Positions 47,158-60,888 are shown, counted from the stretch's first letter. The stretch: DNA of 64,000 nucleotides from Benincasa hispida (GCF_009727055.1 NC_052359.1:64839335-64903334), one strand, 5' to 3'. Notes: generated by a model from the sequence alone, not told the origin. Translations and numbers: made by a program.

Positions 47158-48386
47158 GACCTGTTTGAAAACGTTTCTGTTTTCTATTTTCTATTTCTGT
47201 TTCTCATTTTTCAAGAAACAGACTTATTTGATAATCAGTCTTATTTTTTGTTTCTAAAATTTGAAAGACTTTTCTAAAAATAGGCAAATTTTGAAAAACT
47301 ACAAAAAAAAAAAAAATAGTTTCTTCCTATTTCGTTTATATCTTATATTAAACTATTTATATTATTTAATAAAATGTATTCTTGGCTTATTAGTAATTTT
47401 GCATGTCCACAATTTCTTTCTACCTCTTGGTTGTGTGTGCAAATCTTAAAATGGACACTTTTATTTTGTTTTCTCTCTCTTTTCTTTTATATTTATTTCC
47501 ATATTTCATATTTTATTTATTAATTTTATATTTATAAAAAAACGGTTATATTTATATTTTATTTTATTTTTGAATTTTCAAATTCTCCTAGATATATATA
47601 TATATATATATTTTAATTTTCAATATGTGTTAATTTTTTTGTTTTTCAAATTTCAAACACTTTTATTTATTCTTTATTTTTTATAATTATTTCCATCTTT
47701 TATATTTTATTTATTTTCCTTATTAATTTTGTTATTTACAAAAATAATTTTGCTATATTTATATTTAATTTTAATTTTGAAATTTAAAATTCTCCAATAA
47801 TTAAGTTTATATATTACTTTAATTTTTAATACGTATATTAATTTTTTTTACAAATTTAAACTTTTGATTCTTAGTTCTAATATTTTAATATCTGAAATTG
47901 AGTAGATTTTACTATATATATATAAATTTTGTCGATTAAGACATTATTCATATAATTTAACTTTAATATTTTACAACCACTACATTTACATAATAATATA
48001 ATTAAGTTGGATTTAACTTGACATCATTTAAGAAAAATGACTCGAGTTAGAGATGGCAATACCGATCTTGACAACATATGAAAATTAGGATACAATTTGT
48101 TATTATATTTAGTTTTCACCGGGACTTATATTAGATGACATAAACTTTTGATAATATTTTTTTATGTTTAATGTATGAAATATCTTCTCTTTTTATATTA
48201 TATTATTAAAAAAATAAGAAAAAACAAGAGAACAAAAAACAAAACAAAAAACAAGAAATAGTTATCAAACAAGTTTTTGTTTTTGTTTTTTTTTATAGGA
48301 AACATAAATAGTTATCAAACATATTCTTGTTTCTTGTTTTTAAAAAATAAGAAACAGAAAATAAAAAAGTTACCAAATAGGCTCTT
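47158..48386. mobile_element. Terminal-inverted-repeat element, copy 2 (about 1.2 kb, no transposase)
   Basis: The left end CTGTTTGAAAACGTTTCTG and the right end AAAAGTTACCAAATAGGCTC are imperfect inverted repeats, with further inverted matches inward (GTTTCT...AAGAAACAG; ATAGTTATCAAAC). It corresponds to 42338-43690. The 62-codon open frame at 47261 is low-complexity and not a gene. Confidence 0.6.
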
Positions 48387-48599
48387 AATAACTACCGTCC
48401 TTTTGAAAGTGAGAATTAAATAGGGCCATTTGTAAGTGTGGAGTGGACTACCACAATAAATTGTTACTCCATTTTGAATGTTTTAGATTCCTAAAACTTT
48501 GAGAATCTCTTTTTCCATTGATATTCATTTGCTTTGAGTTCACGCTATAAGATATTAGTTGACATATTTAGTACTTAAAATTTTCGTTAAAATATTGTT

Positions 48600-48969
48600 T
48601 TGGTCCATGTATTTTGAATTGTGTTTCATTTTCATCTCTATACTTTCAAATATCCAAATTTAGTCCATATATTTCAATAAATCTTAAATTTTATTACTTT
48701 TAAATGTATTCACATGATATCTTTCCTTATCCAATTATATATTATGATATGTAGATTAGCATTTTTTTTCGTAAATTTTAAATACATTCATATGGTATCT
48801 TTTTTTTATCTAATTATAGTTATTATTTAATCAATTTTGATAAAAAAAACCACTTTGAATGACTAAATTTAAGATTTATTATAAGTATAAAGAGTCAATT
48901 TAATATTTATTTAAAGTATATATAGTAAATTGATCGGATGTATCACCACCAAAAAAGTATATGGACCAA
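48600..48969. mobile_element. MITE-like element with TTGGTCCATGTA termini
   Basis: TTGGTCCATGTATTTTGAA at the left is matched by AAAAAAGTATATGGACCAA at the right. The inside carries TTTAGTCCATATATTTCAATAAATC and a near-inverse stretch. The 'tggtccat...atggacca' pattern is common in dicot intergenic DNA. Confidence 0.6.
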
Positions 48970-49914
48970 GACATTTAACCTTAGAAATTTATATGATACA
49001 TTAAAGTGTTAAGAAAATGTATATGATATATTAAAGTGTTGATATGTAAAGACCAAATGTTAGAGATTAAATTTGCATTTAACCAAAATATAATATAGCT
49101 TCAACGATTAAATTATCAATCAACTCAATCAAAAGTTTAACTAGATGAGTTACGTTAAATTTAATTGTTTCAATGTTTTTAAATTTAATTGTTTCGATGT
49201 TTTAACAACCCCTCACATTTTTTTAATACAACAAATTAGGATAGAGAGATTCAAACATCCAATCTTAAAAGAGACCGTATATATCAATTATCGTTGAACT
49301 ACATATTCATTTTAGCACACTTCCTCTCACTTATGGGTTTGAAGAATTGTTGAAGGTTTAGGCTTCTAACAAATAAGAATCATTCCTAATCACCTTTTTA
49401 ATAGTACTGAAAAATTCATCTTTTTAATACATATTTGATGGAAATATCAAAGTCCTAATTTTACATAAATTTTGTAAGAAATATCGATAAAATATTGATT
49501 TTTATTGGTATTTTTAAAAAATTATAAAGACAAAAAAAAAAAACAATAAATTAGGAAATAATTTTTTTTTTTTTTTATCATTTTAAAACAAGTTAACATG
49601 TCTATTATTTATATTTTAGTTATATTAGTGACATTTTGTTGTTTTTTGTTTTTTTTTTTGTTTTTTTTTTATTTTTATTTTTATGTTTCATGGATTTTTC
49701 TATGATACAATAGAAATATTGTTTACTCCTTAGGAATGTCCAATTCATAAAAATGTGAAAATATCAATGAAAATATTGATATACTGAGATATACTATGTG
49801 TATCATTGTCTTGCATCTTATTTATAAGAAGGTAATTACGAATCATACTGAAACTCTATTTTGTAGAAATAGCGCGCATATATATATAAATATTATAAAT
49901 TAATTATTATTAGT

Positions 49915-49970
49915 ATATTATATATATATATATATATATCACACATATAAATATATATATATAATCATTT
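49915..49970. repeat. (TA)n microsatellite
   Basis: A TA run at about 49916-49938 is followed by CACACATATAAATATATATATATA. Confidence 0.9.
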
Positions 49971-50311
49971 TCCTTACAACTCTTTGTTTGAAAAAATAAA
50001 CATATATTACAATAGACGCCGAAGAATTTTAATTAAAAAAATTGTGATTTGAAATATTGAAAAACCAAAATTATAGAAATTGAAGAAATCAAGATCAAAC
50101 ATTTAAAAAATTTCAAGACTAAAATTAATAATAAAAAAGACAAAATTTTAAGACTAAAATCATGTTTAAATAAATAAATAAGTATTTCCATAATCGAGTT
50201 GACTAATGGAATTGTCTACTTCTATAACATAGCCCGTGACCTTCTGATAATATTATTCAAAATGCTTCTAATTGTCTACGTTTACCAATTTTAAGACATC
50301 AGATTTGTCAA

Positions 50312-50312
50312 C

Positions 50313-50373
<61 letters not shown>
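50312..50373. repeat. (ATA)n microsatellite
   Basis: About 20 uninterrupted trinucleotide repeats, likely polymorphic between individuals. Confidence 0.95.
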
Positions 50374-50399
50374 GTAATACTGAGATAGCTGTACACCTC

Positions 50400-51960
50400 A
50401 ATTCACATCCACTCTATACCAAGTTTGCATTCCATTAAATACATGCTTCATCAAGAATTAATATCATTGAATTAAAAAAAACATTAGGATAAGATTGTCA
50501 TTAAACATGAACAGTTGAAATTAACATTATTAGATATATTTTCCATTTCTGCTACTTAAAATTTAAATGCTCATATCAAATACCAAAATGGGATAAAAGT
50601 AAATTAGTAATTTCACCCATCTCAAATAATTCATTTTCATATTCATTCAATGTCTTTTATTTAAATAATTTTTTAAGTAGACATAAAAAATAATAATTGT
50701 ATAAGCAAATAAAAGGAGAAGTATCTCAATAAAACTCCATGTGCCACGTGTCAGAGAATAAAAGAAGTCCTCCAAATAATAATACTAAATAATAATTGAA
50801 GCTAACGAATGATATGGGTTCGTGATTAGGCTTTAGACAATGATATTTAAATAAATATTATATTGTTTTTGTTTTTTCTATTCTCCTCAAAGAAAATTTT
50901 GTTTTTTTTATATATTTTTCTAAAATGTTACGTTTAATACATCTCTATTTTCGTGTATAACAAATCATAGGCCTATTTGAATTATTTAAACAAATTTGTT
51001 AAACATGTAAATGAAAAATTAGAATTATACTACACTTAAAAAGTCATCTGATTTCGGATAGATTTGATTTTTTTTTTTTTAAAAAAAGGAAAATCAAACT
51101 TTTAAGCTCAATATTGATATTACATATCTAATGTCATTGAATTATGTTTTTTTGGGGTAAATATTTAAAGTATTTATTACATGCAAAGTTGTGGAAGAAT
51201 TAAATTTGAAATTTAGCCGAAATAAATCAAAATAATAGGGTTTTATGGGTAAATTGAAAAAAGAAATTGGGGTCAAAATGTAAGAAAAAAAGCCGCCGGT
51301 TGCCGGAGTGACGTGGACGTGTCGTCATCGGTTAAAATTCAACGAGACAGTCCCGTGATTTTCTCGTAAGTTGTGGTCACGTCTTGCGTCCCGGGATGAA
51401 TTTACGGAAATGCCACTGAGTGCAATATCCTTTTCTTTTTCTATTATTTATTTTTAAGGGGGTAGTTATCGCATGCGGTCAATTCTACGACTCCTTTGTC
51501 CTGGAAATTTTAAAAAGGATATATCTTTTTTTGAAAAGTAAAGTATATTGGTCTTTCATCAAAAGATGAGAACAATTCTTTTGAGATTGTAAAAACTAAA
51601 AAGTATAATTTTTTTCAGATGCAATTTGCTTTTTTTTTTTTTTTTGTCCCTTCAATTTTATCTAGTAGGATTTTAATCACATTCTTTGACAACAAAATTT
51701 TAATAATATTTTTAGCATTTATATTTGCAAATCCAAATACAATTCAACTAGTATAAGCATTTCCTTAAAAGTTGCATATTTGAATTATAATTAAATCAAA
51801 CAAAGTGCTGATAAATTCTGAAATATGTTAAATTTTGAAAGTTGCATTTGAAATTAATCCAGAAAGTGTTTTTGAGACTTTTCAGTAAAAGGGTGAATAG
51901 AAAAATGGGCTCAACTATGTGTAGAAATTGAAACGTATGCATGATATTATTTTTTATAAT
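50400..51960. other. Intergenic stretch with two G-box-like spots, no gene recognised
   Basis: GCCACGTGTC at about 50751-50760 matches a plant ABRE/G-box. A locally GC-rich patch at about 51290-51420 contains GACGTGGACGTGTCGTC and GGTCACGTC. No adjacent open frame looks like a gene, so function is uncertain. Confidence 0.35.
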
Positions 51961-51969
51961 TAATTTTTT

Positions 51970-52478
51970 TAAGCAAAAGAGATATTATTAATGGAAGGCA
52001 AAAGAAGCAGAATTACAAAGATCCTCTTTGGTTAATGAGTAGAGCCAAAGGGAAAAAATCAAGCCATAAAAAAGGCAGAGAAGAATGAGTAGCAAATATA
52101 GTAAGAGAATGAGCTATTGTATTACAAGAATGGAGGATATGGGTTAAAGTTTAAACATAAGAGGAAAGTTTGCCAAGTGAAGCTTGAATTTCTTCCGACC
52201 ATACTCCGATCTCGTTTCTAAGTGAGGAATTTGATTGAACGACTTTGAATGCTAAAAAGGAGTTTGATTATGATTAGGTTTTTGTAGCCAAGTGAAATTG
52301 CATTTGAGAGACTAAAGGAGATAGTTGCTAGTTCTGCTTGCAACAGGCTTTGAAGAAGATTCAGGTTGCAATCAAAGGCTGCAACAATGGTACCTTTAGA
52401 GTTACGAATAATGGCTCCAAAGCTAGACAAAGAGGTTGAAGGACACCAAGCTCCATCTGTATTTAATTTGAAAAATCC
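51970..52478 (-). pseudogene. LINE RNase H domain, 3' relic
   Basis: The - strand reads FKLNTDGAWCP, then SSFGAIIRNSKGTIVAAF, then AELATISFSLSNAISLGYKNLII, and in another frame CNTIAHSLTIFATHSSLPFLWLDFFP. This is the RNase H domain at the C-terminus of plant LINE ORF2; the Asp of TDGA and the Glu of AE are the first two catalytic acids. Frameshifts separate the parts. The upstream part is cut at 52482 by a gypsy LTR. Confidence 0.82.
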
Positions 52479-52482
52479 ATGT

Positions 52483-55400
52483 TGTCACACCCCCTCCTAG
52501 ATTACCTTCTTAACCTAGAAGGAGATGTGAATATAGCAGATGTCAACCCTTTTATGACATCCACTGCCCATCTCAACTTCAAAAACCTGTAATCCAAAGC
52601 TTTGTGCACATGATAAACAATTTATAAGCATACATTCATCTAACACTCCCCACAACAACACGCAGCCAACTCAAATGCACATGTTATATATATACATATC
52701 AAAATGGTTTACATACAAGTTATAAAATAGTGGGTCCCCATCTCAAGTCTACCATATTAGGGTTGTTGTCCTAAATCTTATGAGTCCTGTAGTTTGTAAT
52801 TGTAATGTACAAACAATTTTATTTATTTAATAAAATATGCGATATTTTATTTGACATTTAGTAGCATTAACCCACAAGTCATTAAACTAGCATCCAAGAT
52901 TATCTTCTGTAGCTTAAACATGTATGTAAAGACATACAAGTGGATCACGTTTAAGTGATAACCTAAATGGTCTGTAGTAGATGGATAAGGCTGGATACCT
53001 TATCCTTGTGACACTACGAATACGACCCGTTTTGTAGATGTTACAATTGTTGTAAAGTTCTACAAATGATCTGATCCTGGTCATTCATGTGGAGACATGT
53101 GAGCGAGGGTATTCTATACAAAGGGGTTTGTATAAGACTGGACCACGAAATGATTAGTCTCATTATATAACACTGTTGATGATAGAGACTTACATTTCAC
53201 CAGGATGCCATAGGTGACATGACCTGAATCCTGAGTGAGTTGTGAACTCCTGCCTATGAAGGTGATCATTTGATTTGTATGGGTGAGAGTGGCCAGATCG
53301 CCAACTCAATAAACCTACCATTTTGGGGATTCGTCTGATTAGGGAGTTGGGAACACAACTACACAAGATGGAATTCACTCCTTCCTCAACATTTGGGTAA
53401 GTAAATAGATTGCTCTTTTAAGGACTGATTTTGGGGCTTGGACAATGTGGGATCATGCCCTCTCTTGGCCCGAAAGGGGTTTGGTCATAGTTAGACTATG
53501 AGTTATTGTTCATTAGAGGGATCAGTGGTATTTAAAGAGTTAGATGTAACTACAGGGGCAAAACGGTAATTCTGGCCTAGCTATACTTACGAGCAATTTG
53601 TGAATGGTCATCGTACTGTTCACTGGTTATATCCAATGGACACAAAAATATATCAGTAGTGCAAAGAGTACAGCGATCGGTCTTTAGTGAAGTGACCGAA
53701 AATTAATGGATGTTGAATAATTTAATTAAAGTGTTGAATAATTTAATTAAACTTCAATAATTTAATTAAAGAAGTTTAATTAATTATTCAAGTACCATTG
53801 GAGCTTCAATCTGCAGGTCCATAAAGTCCCCTCGGTAGCTCAATAAGGATTAATGAGAATTGATTTTGGATTAATTTGAATTGTTCAAATTAATTGAGGG
53901 AATTAATTATATGTGATATAATTAAATTGATTATATATGTGATATAATTAATATAATGTATTTGATATATTATAATATAAAGTTTATTTGAAAGGAAATA
54001 AATATTTGAATATGATTCAAATACTAATTATATGGATGAGATTCATATACTTATGTTTAGTATAATTGTGATTTATATTAAATATCATGTATTAATGAGA
54101 GAATTAAAAGCTATTGTATTTGATACAATATAAAAACTATAGGTTATGTGTTATATACACATATGATAAGTTAGGTTATGTGTGATTATTATTTAAATTA
54201 AATTATTTTTAATTTAATTTTAAGTTTTAAAATTAAAATGAGGGAAATAACTTCTCTCCCCTTAATTCTCTCTCAGACTAATGTTGGAAGTGGAGCAGTT
54301 TTGACGTGATCATCTTCTACACAGAAGATTTGTTACAAAGGCTCTCTCTGTGTGATCTCAAGAAAGATCTCCATGCAAAAAGAAAAATTTCCTCTCTCAA
54401 ATCTCTCTCTCTTCCAAAATCTCAGAGCTCACGCACTCTTGAGGATTCTCTACTCAAAAGAGAATACAAAAGGCTCCGCTTGGTGGTGTCATCATTAGGT
54501 GTTCGTGATTCTTTTCGTTCATGACAGATCGAGGAGGGATTTCGTCAAAAAATTGGTTTCTTCAAGGGTAAGTCACATTCTTCTTAACCCTTTCCCCTCT
54601 TCTAAGGCATGTTGTTTTTTTATGTTGATGCATAATCTTTATGTTCTGTAAATTTTTGTATTCTGTGTAATATTAAAAATTGGGAACGATCCCGTTTCCA
54701 CTACGAAATTCACCGTTCCTTTATACCCTTAGCCCATAATATGTACATGAAAGTTTAAAACAAAATAGGCTTAACCACCTAAGCTCCTTCTATTATGGAT
54801 CCTTTAGGGACCTTGATACTTGTGTGGTAGATTGGCAGATCAGTTAGGCTTCTGGGTGTTGACCGCTACTTGGGAAAAATGAAAACATTAGAAAGGGTGA
54901 GCTAAACACTAAGTGAGTGACTTTTGAAATCTACTATTAAGTAAACATGATACGAAAGCATGCTCGTACTTAAAACATAAGCTTATTAAATTTAGGGTTA
55001 TGCAATCATTAAAGTATTAGGAACATAAAATCTTTGAAATTGCCTTTAGGAATCTTGAAAACTCATATAACACCTTATTCTTTTGAAAAACCATCATCCT
55101 CTAGCCTTGGTTGAGAGATAGTCCTTTTGTTCGATCGCTCAACGTTGAATTTCTTAGTTGATGTAGAGTAATCTCAATACAATCAGTGCGGATCATATAG
55201 AACCTATGTGCACGTGGTCAAGCCCCAAAGGCTGCTTATATGCCCTGGATACCGTCATCCCTTAGGTATTAGGGGATCCAAATACCCATACCTTCAGTAT
55301 CGGATTTCCTCAATAAATAATTGTAAAACTTTTCAGGTAAAATCCCGTATTTCAAACATAGAGCACATCATAAGCAATAAGATCATTAAGGAATAGCTTA

Positions 55401-57452
55401 ACTCAGGGAATGCTAGTTGACACACATTTTCAAACATTAACTTAAATATGCTTTATAAATCCTTTTAAGGGTTCACCACGTATAGGCTTAATGCTTGATT
55501 TTAAAAACTAGGAAAAGAATACTTTGCAACTCATGGTAAAACTCATTAAAGGCATGCTTTATTTTACCTAACTTTAAAGCTGTAAAAGAAAAGGGCCATG
55601 CGCCCACTTACTATACGACCACATCTCAACTTTTAACTAAGCATGAATTGAAAAACAACTTAATGGAAATCAATTCAAGTTCAACTTAATGAAATCTAAT
55701 CACTCACTGTCTTATGCCTTTCCCCAACAGCTTATAAGTTTCTTCTATTTGCATTTGTTCTATAATAATGGGTACCTTAGGTTAATACTATGAGCTCCCT
55801 TTTGGGCTTAATTTGAACATTCAAGCTTAACATTACACTTAGAAATTCCTCGCAACTCACCATCGCCTAGCCTAGCTCAAAGAATCACCAACATTTAACC
55901 AAAATGCCTTGCAACTAGGTTGGTGGGTGGTAACGCACACACGGGTGCTTACTAGGCCCCAGGACCTGTCGTCCTTGCCTATGCTTTGAGTACTTGCTAT
56001 CGAAACCCCTCCGCTTGCCTCAACCATTGTGCATTGTCTCACGTTCACTCTGCGCGCACACTTTAGTCCACATCTGCCTACACCAGTGCATACCCTCACC
56101 AATGCGCGTATGCTCACCTATGCACAACCTCAATCCGGCCAACTGTTTACTTATCCTTAGGTTGCAGTTACCTGCTTGTTCATCCTACCAAAATTCCAGA
56201 TTCGATTTCCAACATAAATTTTAGATATTATCTCACAAAATTTCCTTCTAAGAATTTGTTCCTAAACATTTTAGCTATCTCAATTTAGAATTTTAGCCTC
56301 TGATTCCTCTTGATGAACTCGGAATCCTTCAATCTTCCCAACCTACCCGAGAAATCCGAGAGCCTTGAACACTTGTGGATTTTCTTCAATTTTCAACTTC
56401 AAACTGTGTGAATTTCCTCTTAGCAGCCTAGGATCCTCTTCAAACAGATCAAGCTTTAATTTAGCAACAATTCTTTCCTTTTGGCACGAGTGGATTGCAC
56501 AAACCGAGCTCTTCCTTTCAAACTCCCTTTTATACTATGGGTTGCATGATTAGATGGCTTATCAGGATCACACCTAGGCCACTAATTTGTGCTTAACGCC
56601 CTAATCATGCCACTTAGCCCACAAACCGGGTGATTAAGCTAGATGCTTAAGCTTCACTTCATCGTATAGGCTTGCCTTACTTAACTCTTAAGCTCGCGTC
56701 CACTCAAGCCTTCTCTTTAGACCATAAACTTGCCTTGTCTTAGGCACCTGTGTCTAGGCCTGCCGCTCGTCAACGCCTCAAGTAACCTCTAAAGCACGCC
56801 TCAGTGCCTCGTGCACCAACGCATATCCCTTGGGTAGCCACATGCCCTAACTTTTAAGCCTTCTGGCCAAAGCACTCCTTATTGTTGCCTAGCCTTTGCC
56901 TTGGCTCATGCCAACTAACCTCCTTAGCATCACTTTAGCGCCCTTCATGCGCTTATCTAGGCAAGCTTGGCTGTTCGCATGCCGCTTACCTTGGCCTTCA
57001 CTAACCTCTTTGTGTCTTCCTTCGTTAGGCACAACTAACCTCTATATGGGCCATCAATGAATGCTTCGTGCTATAGTTAGCTAATTCCTCCCTTGAATCC
57101 CTGGGCGCATAGCGTGGCAAGATCTCCATAACAAACTCTCCTATTTTCTATCAAGTGTTAAAACTTCCAATTCACCCGAGAGCCTCAAGTACCTTTCTTA
57201 AGGTATTTCCTTCATTCTTAAGCCTAACTCCATGTTTAACTTCCTTATTGCCTTCACCTCACTAAATCTCACTAAGTGCAAATGGCTCCTTCACTATCCG
57301 AGAGTAGCCTTCCCTATACTTAGAGAAATTTCCTCCTCTCAAACCCCTCTATGCTTTTACACTACTAACAACATGGCATGCAATTAAGTTAACCAACATA
57401 AGCATCACACAATAACTATGAATACTTAGTAAAATGAGTTCTAGGGTTTACA
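52483..57452 (-). mobile_element. 3' LTR of chromodomain gypsy element D (about 3 kb plus a nested LTR)
   Basis: In + orientation it starts TGTCACACCCCCTCCTAG and ends GTTCTAGGGTTTACA, that is TG...CA. On its inner side the - strand reads GAATTTTTCTAAGAGGAAGGTAAAT, with a polypurine tract directly before TGTAAACCC. This is the usual 3' end of Tekay/Del-type chromoviruses. A solo copia LTR sits at 52755-54723. The left edge falls inside the LINE relic (CATGT would be the target-site copy). Small open frames at 55208, 55872-56224 and 56365 show no homology. Confidence 0.82.
52755..54723 (+). mobile_element. Solo copia LTR nested in the LTR of element D
   Basis: It begins TATTAGGGTTGTTGTCC and ends CGTTCCTTTA. 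These edges are explained by mutation of the family ends TGTTGGGG... and GTTCCTTCA. Flanking 5-mers TACCA (52750-52754) and TACCC (54724-54728) match at four of five positions. There is no primer site after the right end, as expected for a solo LTR. The middle follows the LTR at 11-2437 segment by segment but lacks the ACGATCG array. Confidence 0.82.
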
Positions 57453-59060
57453 ATTTACCTTCCTCTTAGAAAAATTCGTCCTCAAAATTTGCCTCTAGCT
57501 TCAGCATACGAATAAGTGGGATATCTGCTACTCATTTGCTCCTAGGTCTCCCATGTCGCCTCTTTCACCTCGTGGTTCCTCCATAATATCTTTACTAATG
57601 GTATTGTATTATTTCTCAGTACCTGCTCTTTCCTGTCAAGAATCTGTATTGGCTCTTCTTCATATGACAAATCTTCTTTCAATTGTAATGGTTGAGTTTG
57701 CAAAATATGCAAAGGGTCCGTACATATTTCCTCAGTAATGATACATGGAAAACATCATGCATCCTTGATAACTCTGCAGGTAAAGCTAGTTTGTAAGCTG
57801 CTGACCCGACCCCTTCAACTATTTCGTAGGGTCCTATATACCTTAGGCTCAGCTTACCCTTCCTGCCAAATCTAAGTATTCTCTTCAAGGGAGATAATCT
57901 CAAAATCACTCAATCACCAATCTTAAACTCTAGTTCTCTTCTTCTTTTATCCGCATAATTCTTCTATCTGTCTCAAGTTATTCCCAAATTTTCTCTTCTC
58001 AACTTTACATTATTTGAGGTCATCTACACTAACTCCAGCCCCACTAATTTCCTTTTGCCAACTTCATTCCAACAAATTGGAGTTTTACACAGTCTTCTGT
58101 ACAATGCCTCATACGGAGCCGTTCCAATACTGGAACGATAACTGTTATTATAGGTGAACTCTACTAATGGAAACTATGTATCCCAACTGCCTTTAAACTG
58201 CAATACACATGCTCTCAACATGTTTTCCAACGTCTAAATTGTTCGCTCTAATTGTCCATCTGTTTGTGGATGGAACCTTGTACTGAAATGTAATTTTGTG
58301 CCAAGAGCCTTCTGCAAACTGGGCTTAAACTTCAAGGTGAACCTCATATCTCTATTTGATACAATCAACATAGAAGCTCCATATTGGCTCACTATTCTAT
58401 CCACATATAGCTTAGCTAGACTATCTAGCGTAAAAGTAACTTTAACTGACAAGAACTTAGTTGTTTTCATGAACCTATCAACAATCACCCGTATACCATC
58501 ATAACCACTCGGGGTTTTAGGTAATCCAAATAAGAAATCCATCATGACATGTTCCCATTTTCACTCCGACGCTGGAAGTAGGTTAAGCAATCCTGCAGGC
58601 CTCTGATGTTCCGGTTTAACTTTTTGGCATACTAGTCCAAAAATTTTGCGCTGTCTGACCACTCTGTCTGATCTCAATTCATAATCTGACCTTTGCTTCT
58701 TACTTACTTCCTCTGTTAATTTCTGTAGATTGGGATCTTCTGGTTGCTCTTTGAGAATATCATCCACCAGAGTAGGTTTTACCTGGAAGTGCGCTATCAA
58801 ACTCCCTACTTGGCAAACTAACAAAACGACATCAGCACTTTTCAATTCCTGCAAAAACATACCCTTAACTTAACTAGGGATGGCTTTAGGATGTCTCGAC
58901 TTCCTACTCAATGCATCAGCTACCACATTCGCCTTCCCTGGCTGGTGCTCAATAATACAATCATAATCTTTAATCAACTCTAACCACCTTCTTTGTCTCA
59001 AGTTTAACTCTTTTTGTTCAAAAATACATTTCAAATTCTTGTGATCAGTAAATATATAAC
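57453..59060 (-). pseudogene. Element D pol: RNase H end, integrase and chromodomain (degraded)
   Basis: From the right: the end of RNase H ([37 protein letters not shown]; 59060-58890). Next is a linker with the integrase zinc region remnant (CQKVKPEHQRPAGLL, about 58640-58590). The integrase core (58545-58234) has FLFGLPKTPSGYDGIRVIVDR, SNRDMRFT where SDRD is expected, and FHPQTDGQLERT. The integrase C-terminus (57909-57740) reads GKLSLRYIGPYEIVE and HDVFHVSLLRKYV. A chromodomain in another frame (about 57690-57510) reads LVKILWRNHEVKEATWETQE. The chromodomain places it in the Tekay/Del-type chromoviruses. Frameshifts occur before the chromodomain and between core and C-terminus. The RT, protease and gag side is cut off at 59060 by a copia insertion. 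Confidence 0.9.
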
Positions 59061-60888
59061 TGATGGGATTCGAATCCCCAACTGAAACATGCGAACGCCT
59101 TACATTCTGCAAATTGATTTTTATATAAACAAAATTAGTGTACAAAAACAGAATATGTGTAGAATAAACATGTGAAATAGCATGCTTTAGAGAAAGGAAA
59201 GAGCCATTCTCACATTTGTAGATTCCCAAGCTCTTAGAATGATCCTCTCAATATTCCAACGAGCGACTCCAACAATCTTGAACACAAACGTCTCCTCGAA
59301 CAATCTTGAAGACGATCACATGACTTGTTATTCTCAAGGATTCCAATAGAAAGATAGGTGGTATCCAACTATTGGAAGAGGGTGGGGAGGAAAAACCTTT
59401 AGGAGAGTAGAGAGGATTTCTTTTTGTGGCTTAGGGAAAATTTTGCACAATGAATCCTTTTTTCAAAAAGGCCACAAGGAAGACTTTATATAGAGAAGGG
59501 TCAACCCCTTTCTCCAAGTCTTTTTCCAATTTTTTCTTGTGCACAATGAATTAAATAACACTTATTTAATTAATTATCACATTAATTAAATAACTATTTA
59601 TACATTAAATCCAATTTAACGTATATATATTTATTTATCATAAACATAGTATGTCTATATGCAACATCTCTTTATTTATTAATTAATTCTTTATGAATCT
59701 AATTCACTTGAATTAATTATTTGAATCTTATTCAAATGTTTCTTTCCAACTTAATTTGAATTGTAGATCACATCTATAATAAATTATATGTTAATCATAT
59801 TAATATACAATTTTCTCAAATTGATTTGAACAATTTAAATCATTCCTCTTTAATATCCTTTAATTAGCTAACAAGGGGACCTGGTGGACCTGTAGATCAT
59901 AGACTCCAACGATATGAGATTAATTGGCTAAACACATTAACTAAGTTAATCAATATTTGTTAACTATGGGTACACTCCACTAAAGACCTACAACTGCACT
60001 CTTCTCACTATAGATATATTTCTATGTCCACGAATATAGACCAATAACAAAAAGTTATTCCTTCATGAATGTTCGTAACTCCAACTAGGTCAAATTTTTG
60101 TTTTACCCTTGGGTTACCTTTGACTCCTTAAATACCAGTGCTTCTCTAATGAACAACCTGTTTATGATTCAACCAATAAACAGAAACCCCTCTCGAGCCA
60201 ATGAGAGGGTAGGGCTCTTTGTTCAATTTCTAGAGACACCACTTAAGGAAAAACTCATCTATTTACCCTGAAGACGAGAATGAGTGAGTTCCGTCTTGTA
60301 TTATTATGTTCCCAGCTCTCCACTCATTCTTGTCCCCAAAATGATAGGCTTATTGAGTCAGCGAACTGGCCACTCTCACCGTACAAACCAAAGGACAATC
60401 CCTCATGAACAGAAATTCATAATATACTCAGGATTAAGACTAAGTTGCCTAGGTCATCCTAGTGAAATAGATACCTAACTAGTCAACAGTGTTACATCTA
60501 GTGGTTATTATTTCATGGCCCAATCTTATACAAACTCATTTCATAGGATATCCCAACTCACATGTCACCTATACAAATGCGTCAGATCATTGCGTTTGTA
60601 TTAAATAAAAAGTGGGTTGTATTCATAGTATTACTAAGATAAGATACCCAACCTTATCTCTAAACTATAGACCCTTTAGGCTATATCTTGAACATTGATC
60701 CATGTATGTCTCCACATATAGTTCAAGACTCATAAGGTAGTCTTAGATGTTAGTTTATCGGATTTTAGGTTATTAAAAAAAATAGAAAACAACATAAACA
60801 TTTATTGAATTAACACTATAACTCTTTATTTATGATGGTCAATTAATAACATTTACTCTCTACGAGTTTTAGGGCATAAAACCCAACA
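59061..60888 (-). mobile_element. 3' LTR of copia element F
   Basis: The reverse complement starts TGTTGGGTTTTATGCCC and ends ATTCGAATCCCATCA. It is immediately preceded on the - strand by a polypurine tract. Segment order matches the other copia LTRs. The left edge cuts the element D RNase H codons. A perfect 14-base palindrome GGGATTCGAATCCC lies at 59065-59078, next to the terminus. Confidence 0.8.

Noticed and set aside
55872..56553. Open frames within the LTR of element D
   Set aside because: They lie in non-coding LTR sequence with Pro/Cys-rich random composition.
59065..59078. tRNA gene suggested by GGATTCGAATCC
   Set aside because: Only a T-arm-like palindrome is present; no acceptor, D or anticodon arms can be placed around it.
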